NCBI GenBank assembly: GCA_031551255.1
Contig: JAVBNW010000107.1
Location: 1 to 21,647 of the forward strand
DNA length: 21,647 nt
Direction of reading: 5' to 3'
Source of the DNA: JAVBNW01 sp031551255
GTDB lineage: Bacteria > Bacillota > Clostridia > Christensenellales > UBA1750
The notes under the pieces: generated by a model
Databases searched by the model: none
The model's input: the letters and a program-made list of their open reading frames with translations, nothing else
Told to the model about the DNA's origin: nothing
Shown here: positions 1 to 7,812 of the stretch, in pieces
Layout of the letters: each line of letters begins with the position of its first letter
Numbering within the stretch: the stretch's first letter is position 1
Translations under genes and position numbers: made by a program

Positions 1-108
1 AATCGCCTCAGCGGTTTTGAGGAAGAGGAGGAGCGGCGGAATGAACGAGCTTTCGTGCCGCAGCACGGAAGCGAGCGATATGAAGCCCGCGACGACGACA
101 ATAGCAAT
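1..108 (-). CDS. Possible start of a small membrane protein, cut by the window edge
   Basis: Just after the permease stop codon, one minus-strand frame reads a strongly hydrophobic stretch (IAIVVVAGFISLASVL) followed by LRHESSFIPPLLLFLKTAEAI and runs off the window. No ATG, GTG or TTG is available at its head. The only start that fits an upstream AGGGG ribosome-binding-like sequence is ATT at position 108, at 8-nt spacing, which would be a rare start codon. It could be a fourth gene of the efflux operon or a chance hydrophobic frame. No family is recognised. Confidence 0.2.
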   Translation of the reverse strand, partial: MAIVVVAGFISLASVLRHESSFIPPLLLFLKTAEAI

Positions 109-119
109 CCGCCGGGCCC

Positions 120-1397
120 CTATTCATACCGCAGCGCCTCGATCGGATCGAGCAGCGCCGCCTTATTGGCCGGGTAGTACCCAAAAAACACCCCGATGGC
201 CATCGCAAAGCCTACCGCCAGTAGAATGGAAGCTATGCTCGGCACCGACACCGCCCCCAGCAGCATACTGGCGAAATAGCCAAGCGCCCACCCCAGCGCG
301 ATGCCGATCACCCCGCCGATCAGGCAAACGATGATGCTCTCCACCACGAACTGTACGCGGATGTTCGCGTTCGTCGCGCCCAGGGCCTTGCGCGTGCCGA
401 TCTCGCGCGTGCGCTCGGTGACGGATACGAGCATGATGTTCATCACGCCGATGCCCCCTACCAACAGCGAGATGCCCGCGATGACGGACAGGGCGATCGT
501 AATCATGCCCATCATGGAATCCACCTGCTCGGTCATGCTCTCCATGCTCATCGCGGATACCTTAAAATCCTCGTTGCGCTCATAGTATTTGTTGAAAAAC
601 TCCTCCGTCTGCACGGCAAAATCCTTGCTGGATACGTTTGCGACCGTCTGCACGGTAAAGCTCGTATAGCCGTCGTCGCCCCCGGCGATCCGCTGCGCGG
701 CGGAGAGCGGAATGTACAGGCCCGTGCTTACGTCTTTTTCCGACGCCGACGAAGCGCCGAACAGCGCGGACGCTTCGTATTTGTACACGCCTACGACCGT
801 AAACACGTGAATCTCCTGCCCGATCTTCACCTTGATCTCCTGCCCGAGCGCATTTTGCTGGTCGCCCTTGAACATGTTGTTTACAAACTTATCCGATACG
901 ATGGCGACTAAGCGCGCGCCTTCCTCGTCGCGCTGGGTAAGGTTGCGGCCCTTGAGCATGGTGACCGCGTTGACGGCCATGTACTCCTCGTTCACGCCCG
1001 ATACGCTCACGTTGGCGTAGAGCCTTTCATCTTGCGCCTTGCCGCTGCCGGCCGATTTCGTGATGCTGACGCCCGCGATGGAATCGCCGTAGCGCTGCCG
1101 GTAAAGGCTGAGCATGTCGTCCGAAACCCTATCCTCCTCGTTAAGGGTGGCGGAGGACGAGCCGCCCATGCCCCCTCCCCCGGTTTCGCGCCCCTGCTCC
1201 TGCACTCTAACGGTGATGTTCGACGCGCCCAGCGAGCTCATGGACGACGATATGAAGCCCGACATCCCGTCGCCTACGGTCAGGATGGCGATGACGGACG
1301 CGATGCCGATGATGATGCCCAGCATGGTGAGGATCGCGCGCATCTTGTTGGCGCGTATGCCCTCCCACGCAAGGCGCATGCTCTCCAGAATGCTCAT
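120..1397 (-). CDS. MacB/FtsX-type ABC transporter permease
   Basis: Membrane permease of a MacB-like exporter, 425 aa. The layout is that of the MacB/FtsX family: one membrane helix near residues 18-42 (AILTMLGIIIGIASVIAIL), a large extracytoplasmic domain to about residue 295, then three C-terminal helices carrying the FtsX core, including the family pattern GGIGVMNIMLVSVTERTREIG and a tail ending DPIEALRYE. The extracytoplasmic domain contains a Gly/Ser-rich loop near residues 70-83. The ATG overlaps the ATPase stop codon, so the two are translationally coupled. It is the last recognised gene of the adaptor-ATPase-permease operon. Homologues (MacB, YknZ) act with an adaptor to move peptides, antibiotics or toxins outward by mechanotransmission; the substrate here cannot be told from sequence. 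Confidence 0.93.
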   Translation of the reverse strand: MSILESMRLAWEGIRANKMRAILTMLGIIIGIASVIAILTVGDGMSGFISSSMSSLGASNITVRVQEQGRETGGGGMGGSSSATLNEEDRVSDDMLSLYRQRYGDSIAGVSITKSAGSGKAQDERLYANVSVSGVNEEYMAVNAVTMLKGRNLTQRDEEGARLVAIVSDKFVNNMFKGDQQNALGQEIKVKIGQEIHVFTVVGVYKYEASALFGASSASEKDVSTGLYIPLSAAQRIAGGDDGYTSFTVQTVANVSSKDFAVQTEEFFNKYYERNEDFKVSAMSMESMTEQVDSMMGMITIALSVIAGISLLVGGIGVMNIMLVSVTERTREIGTRKALGATNANIRVQFVVESIIVCLIGGVIGIALGWALGYFASMLLGAVSVPSIASILLAVGFAMAIGVFFGYYPANKAALLDPIEALRYE

Positions 1398-2092
1398 GCC
1401 GCCGCCTCCGTATTTTCAAAAATCCGCCCGTCCTTCATAGTGAGAATGCGCCCCGTCTCCTGCGCAAGCTCTTTGTTGTGGGTGATGAGCACGATGGTCT
1501 TGCCCTGCTCACGGTTGAGCTTGTGAAAAAGATCCATCACCAGCCGGCCCGTCTGGCTATCGAGCGCGCCGGTGGGCTCGTCGGCCAGGATGATCGCGGG
1601 ATCGCACGCCATGGCGCGGGCGATGGCCACGCGCTGCTTCTGGCCGCCGGAAAGTTCGTTGGGCAGGTGATCCATGCGGTCGTCCATCTCCACCAGTTCG
1701 AGCAACTCTCTCGCCCTCTGTGCGCGCTCCCTCATGGAATAGCCGCTGTACATCATGGGCAGCTCCACGTTCTTGCGCGCGTTGGAGCGGGGAATGAGGT
1801 TAAAGTTCTGAAACACAAAGCCTATCTTGCTGTTGCGGATGTAGGAAAGCTCCCTGTCGTGCGCCTGTTCGATGACGGTGTCGTCGATGGTGTAGCTGCC
1901 CTCGGTCGCCCTATCGAGCGCGCCGATGATGTTCATCAGCGTAGATTTGCCGCTGCCCGACGCCCCCACGATCGACACAAACTCTCCGCGCTCCACGCTC
2001 AGGCTGATGCCGTGCAGGATCTCCAGCTCGTTGGGCTGGCCTACATAAAAGCGCTTGATAATATCGCGCATATCGATGATGGTTCCGCTCAT
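1394..2092 (-). CDS. MacB/LolD-type ABC transporter ATP-binding protein
   Basis: Cytoplasmic ATPase of the exporter, 232 aa, the normal length for the MacB/LolD/YknY group. All catalytic motifs are present: Walker A GASGSGKS at residues 43-50, Q-loop Gln95 in FVFQNFNLIP, signature LSGGQ at 147-151, Walker B IILADE at 167-172 followed by the PTGALDS D-loop, and switch His205 in LITHNKE. Its start overlaps the adaptor stop codon, and its stop overlaps the permease start, which fits one polycistronic mRNA and fixed stoichiometry. It is expected to drive the permease encoded directly downstream. It differs from the broken ATPase at 7813-8492, which belongs to a separate locus. Confidence 0.95.
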   Translation of the reverse strand: MSGTIIDMRDIIKRFYVGQPNELEILHGISLSVERGEFVSIVGASGSGKSTLMNIIGALDRATEGSYTIDDTVIEQAHDRELSYIRNSKIGFVFQNFNLIPRSNARKNVELPMMYSGYSMRERAQRARELLELVEMDDRMDHLPNELSGGQKQRVAIARAMACDPAIILADEPTGALDSQTGRLVMDLFHKLNREQGKTIVLITHNKELAQETGRILTMKDGRIFENTEAAA

Positions 2093-4128
2093 CGCATCAT
2101 CCCTCCCAACAGCCCTCCGCCCGCGCCCGTGGCCGCGCCCGCTCCGCCGGAGGCCCCGTCGCTAAAGAGTAGCTGCTGGCCGATCAGCGCGCGGTAGTTG
2201 GCCGCGATGCCGATCACGCGCGTGGATTCGCCGATGCCCTCGCCCGACACTTCGATGCTCAGATCCGTCTCGATCCCCGTCTGAACGGGAACTTCCCTCA
2301 GCAGCAGCGAGCCGTCCTCCTGCTGGTCAAGCACGATCAAGCAGGTCTGTCCGTCGTCCCTTACATACACGGCATCGTACGGCACGGCGAGCACATTTTC
2401 CCTTTCTTGCGTAACGATGCTCAGCCGCACGCTCATGCCGATGCGAAGGCCGGTATCCTCAGATTCCACCGCGATGTCCGTCGGGAACAGAATGTCGCCG
2501 CCGGTGATGGTATTGCCCGAACCATCCTTTTGCGAGGTGGGGGCGACGCTCTTGATCGCGCCCTCGTACTGCGCGCTGCCGGTCGCATCGCTGCGGATGA
2601 GCACGCGCATGCCGGGCTCTACGGCGCCGACGTCGTACTCCTTGATCGTGGTGCTGACGGTCAGGCGGTTTACGTCCTCAATCACGAACAGCAGCCCCGA
2701 GCCGGACGCGCCGACCGTAGCGTACACCGCGGTGACCGTACCCGACGTCGGCGCGGCGATAGCGGCGGCGTCAAGGTCGTCCTTCAGCTGTGCAAGATCC
2801 AGCAGCGCCGAATCGTTGTTGGCGTTCACCAGCGCGGTATCCATGCTGTTTTTGTTGGCCTGAAGCGAGGTCTGCGCCGAAACTTTGGCCGCCTCCAGCG
2901 ACTTCTGCGCGGACAGGTAGGCCTGGTGGGTGGTTTCGATGTTGTCCTTATATTCCTTGAGCGTCGTTTCGGCGTTGTTCTTAGATGCCGTCAGCTGTTT
3001 GTCGGCATTGTTCAGGCTTTCCTTCGCGTTGTCGTAAGCCTGAAGCTTTGCGTCATAGGCCGATTGCTTGACGTCGTAGGCGCTGCTCAGCGTGCTCAAG
3101 TCCGCGCCCGATCCCCCCGTGCCCTTGCTCGCGGTGGAATACGCCTGTTCCTTGGCCGCAAGGTCGCTCTTGGCGTTGGCGAGGGAGAGGTTGGCGGAAT
3201 CGACCTGCGCGCTTCTTGCGGCAACCGCGGCCGCCAGGCTCTGGTTCGTAGGATCGGCCTGATAGTCGGAGGCCGCCTGTTCATAGGCTGTCAGCGCGCC
3301 GGCGTAGTTCGCCTGCGCATCCGAAACCGCCTTTTGCGCCTTTTGTACGCCGTCGTACGCATTGTCGATCGCCGTTTGATCCTTGGCGGGCGACGAATGG
3401 TTGTTCAGCGCGTAGGACGCCTCGCTCAGCTCCGCCTCCGCCTGAGTCAGCGCGCTTCGCGCCGAATCCAGGGAGGATTGCGAGGTGCTTACGGAAATCT
3501 CCTGCGACATGACGCCGGAATTTTCGCCGCGCTCCAGCTGCGCAACATAGTCGTCGTACGTCTTTTGCGCCTTCTGCCAGTTGTTGTACGCGGTGGTCGC
3601 CGAGTTTTCGGAGCTGATGACCGAAGAGTTTTTTCCCTCGTCGAGCGCCGTCTTGGCGGCCGTGTAGGTATCGCGCGCGGTCTTCACCTGCTGCTGCGCG
3701 CTCGCCGCCGAGACGCCGATGGAGGTTTCTCTGGACTTGATCTGATCCTCCAAATCCTTCGTGTTCAATTCACACAGCAAATCGCCCTTGTTTACGATAT
3801 CCCCCACTTCCACATACACGGCATCTACCTTATAGTTGAGCGTGGAGTATACGTTGACGCTGCTGGCGCTTTCAACCACGCCGGTCGCGCTGATGGCGCT
3901 GACGAGATCCGTGTAGGCAAGCGTGGTGACGTCGCTGAGCGCGTGCGTCGAGGCCGCGTTCGCCGGTCGTACGATCAGGAACACCGAGACCACGGCTACG
4001 GCGGTAATAAGCGCCGCAGCCCCGACAATCATCCCCTTTTTCTTTGGCTTTCCGCCCTTATGCATGCTGTTTTCCCGTTTATTTTTTGCGGATGTATCCT
4101 TTGCGTTTGTCATGTGCGTCGCTTCCAT
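2089..4128 (-). CDS. HlyD/MacA-family efflux adaptor with a very long coiled coil
   Basis: Membrane-fusion adaptor of the exporter, 679 aa. Residues 1-32 are polar and basic (KPKKK), residues 33-54 form one membrane anchor, and a lipoyl-like half follows (VEVGDIVNKGDLLCELN, near 101-117). A helical region of roughly 350 residues rich in Ala, Gln, Ser and Lys comes next, then the second lipoyl half (APTSGTVTAVYATVG), a beta-barrel region and a membrane-proximal domain. The protein ends in a Gly/Ala-rich tail (GAGGGLLGGMMR). Typical MacA or YknX proteins are near 370-400 aa, so most of the extra length is the coiled coil. ATG at 4128 is chosen because AAGGGG lies 8 nt upstream; the next ATG has no such site. 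It is first in its operon and faces the divergent TGAAC array. Confidence 0.9.
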   Translation of the reverse strand: MEATHMTNAKDTSAKNKRENSMHKGGKPKKKGMIVGAAALITAVAVVSVFLIVRPANAASTHALSDVTTLAYTDLVSAISATGVVESASSVNVYSTLNYKVDAVYVEVGDIVNKGDLLCELNTKDLEDQIKSRETSIGVSAASAQQQVKTARDTYTAAKTALDEGKNSSVISSENSATTAYNNWQKAQKTYDDYVAQLERGENSGVMSQEISVSTSQSSLDSARSALTQAEAELSEASYALNNHSSPAKDQTAIDNAYDGVQKAQKAVSDAQANYAGALTAYEQAASDYQADPTNQSLAAAVAARSAQVDSANLSLANAKSDLAAKEQAYSTASKGTGGSGADLSTLSSAYDVKQSAYDAKLQAYDNAKESLNNADKQLTASKNNAETTLKEYKDNIETTHQAYLSAQKSLEAAKVSAQTSLQANKNSMDTALVNANNDSALLDLAQLKDDLDAAAIAAPTSGTVTAVYATVGASGSGLLFVIEDVNRLTVSTTIKEYDVGAVEPGMRVLIRSDATGSAQYEGAIKSVAPTSQKDGSGNTITGGDILFPTDIAVESEDTGLRIGMSVRLSIVTQERENVLAVPYDAVYVRDDGQTCLIVLDQQEDGSLLLREVPVQTGIETDLSIEVSGEGIGESTRVIGIAANYRALIGQQLLFSDGASGGAGAATGAGGGLLGGMMR

Positions 4129-4177
4129 TTTGCAAGCCCCTTTCCAACTTTTCTGGCATGAGAATAAATCTTTTAGG

Positions 4178-4215
4178 TGAACTCAAAATGAACGCTTCCG
4201 TTCATATTCAGTTCA
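4178..4215. promoter_or_regulatory. Four TGAAC half-sites at 11-bp steps, divergent operator
   Basis: TGAAC occurs at 4178 and 4189, and its inverse GTTCA at 4200 and 4211. All four are separated by exactly 6 nt, so the whole block is self-palindromic with an 11-bp period. OmpR/PhoB-class regulators bind direct repeats at this spacing, which puts each half-site on the same face of DNA. The block lies between the divergent efflux operon and the regulator/kinase operon. The inference is that the regulator at 4273-4947 binds here and controls both directions. Confidence 0.75.
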
Positions 4216-4272
4216 TAATCCGGCCGTACACTCGGCCTATCGGATGAAAAGCGATTCCAGGAGGTCTTGCCC

Positions 4273-4947
4273 ATGACGAACATACTTGTTGTCGAGGACA
4301 ATAACAGCCTACGTCGGCTCATGCGCATTCATTTGGATCGCGCTGGCTATGCGGTCTACGAAGCGGCGGATGGGGTGGACGCCTTAAAGGTGCTCGACAA
4401 TACGCCCATTCACCTGATGGTTGTGGATGTGATGATGCCTAGAATGGACGGCTTTGAGCTGACCGGCGAACTTCGGGGGGCGAAGATCAAGATACCCGTG
4501 CTCATCGTCACCGCGCGCGAAGCGCTGGAGGATAAGCGCACCGGCTTTCAGCTGGGCGCGGACGACTATATGGTAAAGCCCATCGATATGGAAGAGATGC
4601 TGCTGAGGATCGAGGCGCTTTTACGCCGCTCCGGCATTAGCGAAAGCCATTTGATGTCGGTGGGCGGCATGGCGCTTAACCAGGATTCTTTGACAGTTAC
4701 CCGCGGGGCGCGGATCGCGGTGCTTCCGCAAAAGGAGTTTTTCTTACTGCAAGCGCTCCTTTCCTACCCCGAAAAGATCTTTACGCGCCAGGCTTTAATG
4801 GATGAGATTTGGGGCTATGACAGCGATACGGACCCCCGCACGGTCGACGTGCACATCAAGCGGCTTAGGGAGCGCTTTCACGATTTTGACAATTTCAGCA
4901 TTGAAACGGTGCGGGGGCTCGGCTATAAAGCGGTGGTCAGGGCATGA
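4273..4947 (+). CDS. OmpR/PhoB-class response regulator
   Basis: Transcription factor, 224 aa, with an N-terminal receiver domain (about 1-118) and a C-terminal winged-helix DNA-binding domain (about 128-222). The receiver has the acidic pair E8-D9, phospho-acceptor Asp52 (VVDVMMPRMDG), Thr80 and Lys102 (VKP). The winged helix is recognised from the RQALMDEIWGY segment, the TVDVHIKRLRERF recognition helix and the GLGYK wing. The start is ATG 4273 because AGGAGG at 4259-4264 sits 8 nt upstream; an in-frame TTG at 4267 is too close. Its stop overlaps the kinase ATG at 4944. It is paired with that kinase, and its probable target is the adjacent TGAAC array and hence the divergent exporter. Confidence 0.95.
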   Translation: MTNILVVEDNNSLRRLMRIHLDRAGYAVYEAADGVDALKVLDNTPIHLMVVDVMMPRMDGFELTGELRGAKIKIPVLIVTAREALEDKRTGFQLGADDYMVKPIDMEEMLLRIEALLRRSGISESHLMSVGGMALNQDSLTVTRGARIAVLPQKEFFLLQALLSYPEKIFTRQALMDEIWGYDSDTDPRTVDVHIKRLRERFHDFDNFSIETVRGLGYKAVVRA

Positions 4948-5984
4948 AGAAGCTGTATATACGGTTTGCGCTGCTGCTGGTTTTGATGGTGTTTATATCG
5001 ACTTTCGTCGCAACCGGCTTCGCATTTTTGATCGGCAACTTTGTTTTGCCCTACTTTACCAATCGCGGCTTTGGTATGGCCATGTGGCTAAGGGATCTTC
5101 TGATTCCGATTTTGACCCTCGTAAGCTCTTCGCTTTTAATATCCTTTACCTCAAAAAGAGCCGTGGCGCCCATCATTGCCCTTTCCGCCGCAACGCGCCA
5201 AGTGGCGCAGGGCGATTTCGACATTCAGATAAAAGATTCGAACCGGAAAGACGAGATTGGCGTGCTGGAGCGCAACTTCAACCTGATGGTGAAGGAACTC
5301 AAGAGCAATGAGTTCATGAAAAAAGACTTTATTGCCAACGTATCCCACGAGTTTAAGACGCCGCTCGCCATCATTCAAGGCTACGGAAAGCTGCTGAACG
5401 CAGACGACCTGCCTGAGCAGGAGCGACGCGAATATGCGAATACGATTCAGCAGGAGAGCCGACGGCTCCTTGCGCTCACCACCAACATCCTTCGCCTTTC
5501 CAAGCTCGACAACCAGGCCTTCCACGCCGCCGCAACACGCTTTTCTCTGGATGAGCAGCTGCGCCAGGCCGTGCTCCTGCTTGCGCCGAAGTGGAACGAA
5601 AAAAATATCGGTATGAACGTGGAGCTTGAGCCGTGCGAATGGATGGGCGACGAGGAGCTGCTCTGGGAAGTATGGATCAACCTGATCGACAACGCCATCA
5701 AGTTTTCGAATGAAAGCGGCGCGATTTTCATTGCATTGCGTCAAACGGAAGAAGGCGTCCAAGTCCTTATCCGCGACGGCGGCGCCGGCATGGACGAAGA
5801 GACGAAATCGCACATTTTCGATCCGTTTTTTCAGGGAGACACCTCCCTTTCCCAGGAAGGCAGCGGCCTTGGCCTGCCGATCGCGAAACGAGTTGCGATG
5901 CTTCACGGCGGCTTCATCGAAGTGGAAAGCGCGCCCGGAAAGGGCACGCAGTTTGCGGTGACGCTGCCGGTCGCGCAAGAATAG
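4944..5984 (+). CDS. HAMP-domain sensor histidine kinase, partner of the first regulator
   Basis: Membrane sensor kinase, 346 aa. Two membrane helices (about 8-31 and 50-68) enclose an external loop of only about 18 residues, too small for a ligand-binding domain, so it probably senses within the membrane or through the neighbouring transporter. A HAMP linker spans about 69-120. The H-box VSHEFKTPL carries His135, the N-box is NLIDNAIKF near 246-254, the G1 box DGGAG is at 278-282, the F-box is IFDPFFQ near 291-297, and the G2 box GSGLGLPIA is near 306-314. All catalytic elements are present. ATG 4944 overlaps the regulator stop codon. A strong hairpin follows the stop. Confidence 0.95.
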   Translation: MKKLYIRFALLLVLMVFISTFVATGFAFLIGNFVLPYFTNRGFGMAMWLRDLLIPILTLVSSSLLISFTSKRAVAPIIALSAATRQVAQGDFDIQIKDSNRKDEIGVLERNFNLMVKELKSNEFMKKDFIANVSHEFKTPLAIIQGYGKLLNADDLPEQERREYANTIQQESRRLLALTTNILRLSKLDNQAFHAAATRFSLDEQLRQAVLLLAPKWNEKNIGMNVELEPCEWMGDEELLWEVWINLIDNAIKFSNESGAIFIALRQTEEGVQVLIRDGGAGMDEETKSHIFDPFFQGDTSLSQEGSGLGLPIAKRVAMLHGGFIEVESAPGKGTQFAVTLPVAQE

Positions 5985-6013
5985 CCCTTTCGCGCCTTTG
6001 AGCGCCGCCGGAT

Positions 6014-6057
6014 ACGCCCTCCCGCGGGATGCCGCGGGAGGGCGTCGTTGTGTTTCC
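6014..6057 (+). terminator. 14-bp perfect hairpin after the first kinase gene
   Basis: Arms at 6014-6027 and 6032-6045 are perfectly complementary (ACGCCCTCCCGCGG against its inverse) with a GATG loop. The downstream stretch CGTTGTGTTT is only moderately T-rich. It lies 30 nt after the kinase stop and before the next promoter, so a transcription terminator is the simplest reading. Confidence 0.75.
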
Positions 6058-6063
6058 GGGGGA

Positions 6064-6092
6064 TTGCTGTTATCGTATACCATAGATATCTT
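6064..6092 (+). promoter_or_regulatory. Candidate sigma-A promoter for the second regulator/kinase pair
   Basis: TTGCTG at 6064-6069 and TATCTT at 6087-6092 are separated by 17 nt and sit 17 nt upstream of the regulator ATG at 6110. Each box matches four of six consensus positions, so this is a moderate promoter. It lies directly after the terminator hairpin, as expected for a new transcription unit. Confidence 0.45.
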
Positions 6093-6109
6093 AAAAGTGG
6101 GATGAGACT

Positions 6110-6784
6110 ATGAAAACCATTCTTATCGTGGAAGACGACAGCGATTTGCGCAGGGGTCTTACGCTCGCGCTTGAAAAAGAGTATCGGGTTCTGAGCGCGC
6201 AAACGACGCGCGAAGGGATGGATCATTGTAAGCGCGGGGGCATCGATTTGGCGCTGCTGGACATCGGGCTGCCCGACCTAAGCGGCCTTGAATTTCTGCG
6301 CGAAATCCGCCGAACATCCCATCTTCCGGTCGTGCTGCTTACCGCGCGCGATCAGGAGACGGACGAGGTGGCGGGCTTTCTCTCCGGCGCGGACGACTAT
6401 ATTACAAAGCCCTTTTCCCTGGCGGTGCTCAGGGCACGCGTAGAGGTGCGGCTTAGGAGCGCGCAGGGCGAGGGCGAGACGCTCGTGCGTTGCGGAGTAT
6501 TTGCGTTGGATGCCATGCAGCACCGCTTTTTTCGCGGCGGCGAGGAGATTATCCTCAGCGCTACCGAATTTAGGCTGCTGAGCTTATTGATGAACCACGC
6601 CGGCCAGACTTTGACGAAGGAGAGAATCATCGGCGCATTGTGGGACGACAAGGGCAACTTCGTAGACGAAAATGCGCTGGCGGTAAATATAAGCCGGCTG
6701 CGCGCCAAGATCGAGGACGATCCGAGGCGCCCCCAAACCATAAAAACCGTGTACGGCATCGGCTATATATGGACGAAGGAGTGA
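6110..6784 (+). CDS. OmpR-class response regulator of the second locus
   Basis: Two-domain transcription factor, 224 aa. The receiver has acidic residues D9 and D10, phospho-acceptor Asp51 (LLDIGLPDLSG), Thr78 and Lys100 (TKPF). The winged helix is seen from TEFRLLSLLMNHAGQTLTK, the NALAVNISRLRAKI recognition helix and the YGIGYIW wing. Everything needed for function is present, in contrast to the broken genes after it. The stop TGA at 6782-6784 shares its last base with the kinase ATG. The order regulator, short kinase, ATPase, permease is that of BceRS/VanRS-like peptide-response loci in Firmicutes, so its expected target was the downstream transporter, which is now ruined. Confidence 0.93.
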   Translation: MKTILIVEDDSDLRRGLTLALEKEYRVLSAQTTREGMDHCKRGGIDLALLDIGLPDLSGLEFLREIRRTSHLPVVLLTARDQETDEVAGFLSGADDYITKPFSLAVLRARVEVRLRSAQGEGETLVRCGVFALDAMQHRFFRGGEEIILSATEFRLLSLLMNHAGQTLTKERIIGALWDDKGNFVDENALAVNISRLRAKIEDDPRRPQTIKTVYGIGYIWTKE

Positions 6785-7713
6785 TGCAAGTACACTACCT
6801 ACCCTATATCGCACTGGGAATTTCGCTCGCGCTGTGCGCGACCGCCGCGCTCCTGTCGCGCGGATATGCGCGTCGTATGGCCGCGACCGTGGATAAGGTG
6901 CTCGACCACGTCTTGCAAAAAAAGCCTTTGCCCGCCGCCGATACCATCGGAGACGATTATCTATCCAAGGTTGCCCACAAGGCGAATCGCGTCGTGGACA
7001 TCCTGGCGACCGACGCCCTGCGCGCGCAACAGGATATGCAAACGATTCAGGGCTTTCTTGCGGATCTATCTTTTCAGATGAAAACGCCGCTGGCGGGCAT
7101 CATAACGTATTCCGAGCTGCTGATGGAGGGCGGCCTTTCTGTGCAGGAGAGCGGGGCCTTGCCGGGGCGCATTCATACGGCCGCATACAGCCTCCATTGG
7201 ATGATGGACTGCCTGGCGAAGATATCGCGGCTCGAGGCAGGCCTCATCGCGCTATGTCCGCGGGCGCAGGGCATACGCGAAACGCTGGGCGCCGGCGTGG
7301 ATGCCGTGCGCGCGCCGGCGGCCCGCAGCCAAATCCTTATTTCTATAGAAAACTTTGAAGACCGCCCGCTGTATCACGACAGGAAGTGGAGGCAAGAGGC
7401 GTTTGCAAACGTGCTTGAAAACGCCCTTAAATATAGCCCGGAAGGCGGCACTGTCGCGATATCGGTGGAGGCGCTGGCGCTGTACACCAAGGTAAATATA
7501 AAAGACCGGGGCATCGGCATCCCGCCTGGCGAGCTGAACATGGTATTTCAGCGGTTCTACCGCGGAAGCAATGCTCGCGACAGCGAGGGCACCGGCCTGG
7601 GGCTTTACCTGGCCTCACTCATCCTTCGCAACCAAAACGGATATATTGCGGCGGCGTCCGGCCCGAAAAAGGGCACGGTTTTTTCGCTATTCTTTCAAAA
7701 CTGTAAGAACTAA
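6784..7713 (+). CDS. Short sensor histidine kinase lacking its phospho-accepting His
   Basis: Predicted membrane kinase, 309 aa from ATG 6784, which overlaps the regulator stop; an in-frame ATG at 6769 has no ribosome binding site. One membrane helix spans about residues 6-25, with no HAMP domain and no extracytoplasmic sensor, as in small transporter-linked kinases. The H-box reads LSFQMKTPLAG: residue 97 is Phe (TTT) where the family has His (SHQMKTPL pattern). The ATP-binding half looks sound, with N-box ANVLENALKYSP, G1 DRGIGIP, F-box VFQRFYRGS and G2 GTGLGLYLA. Changing a His codon to TTT takes two base changes, so one read error does not explain it. It may be a dead kinase in a decaying locus or a pseudokinase that acts on the regulator in another way. 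Confidence 0.85.
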   Translation: MQVHYLPYIALGISLALCATAALLSRGYARRMAATVDKVLDHVLQKKPLPAADTIGDDYLSKVAHKANRVVDILATDALRAQQDMQTIQGFLADLSFQMKTPLAGIITYSELLMEGGLSVQESGALPGRIHTAAYSLHWMMDCLAKISRLEAGLIALCPRAQGIRETLGAGVDAVRAPAARSQILISIENFEDRPLYHDRKWRQEAFANVLENALKYSPEGGTVAISVEALALYTKVNIKDRGIGIPPGELNMVFQRFYRGSNARDSEGTGLGLYLASLILRNQNGYIAAASGPKKGTVFSLFFQNCKN

Positions 7714-7746
7714 AAGCGCTTCCGTCAGAAAATCGTAAACCTTGCG

Positions 7747-7761
7747 GCCTATACTGTAGGC
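7747..7761. promoter_or_regulatory. Short dyad with a TATACT box upstream of the broken ATPase
   Basis: GCCTA and TAGGC flank TACTG. The -10-like TATACT at 7750-7755 lies inside the dyad, and no good -35 box is visible at 16-18 nt upstream. This would suit an activator-dependent promoter for the transporter, but the evidence is thin. Confidence 0.25.
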
Positions 7762-7812
7762 ATAAGCTAATGGCGGCGGAATCCCGCTACCCTGAACAAG
7801 GAGGCCGATTTT

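Noticed and set aside
2407..4161. Long plus-strand open frame of 584 codons opposite the adaptor gene
   Set aside because: It is antisense to the adaptor, is Arg/Gly/Val-rich in the way of GC-rich mirror frames, and has no family motifs; the minus-strand adaptor explains the region.
6640..6783. Upstream extension of the second kinase by 48 residues
   Set aside because: The extension overlaps the conserved winged-helix end of the regulator in another frame and is Arg-rich; ATG 6784 starts just before the membrane helix.
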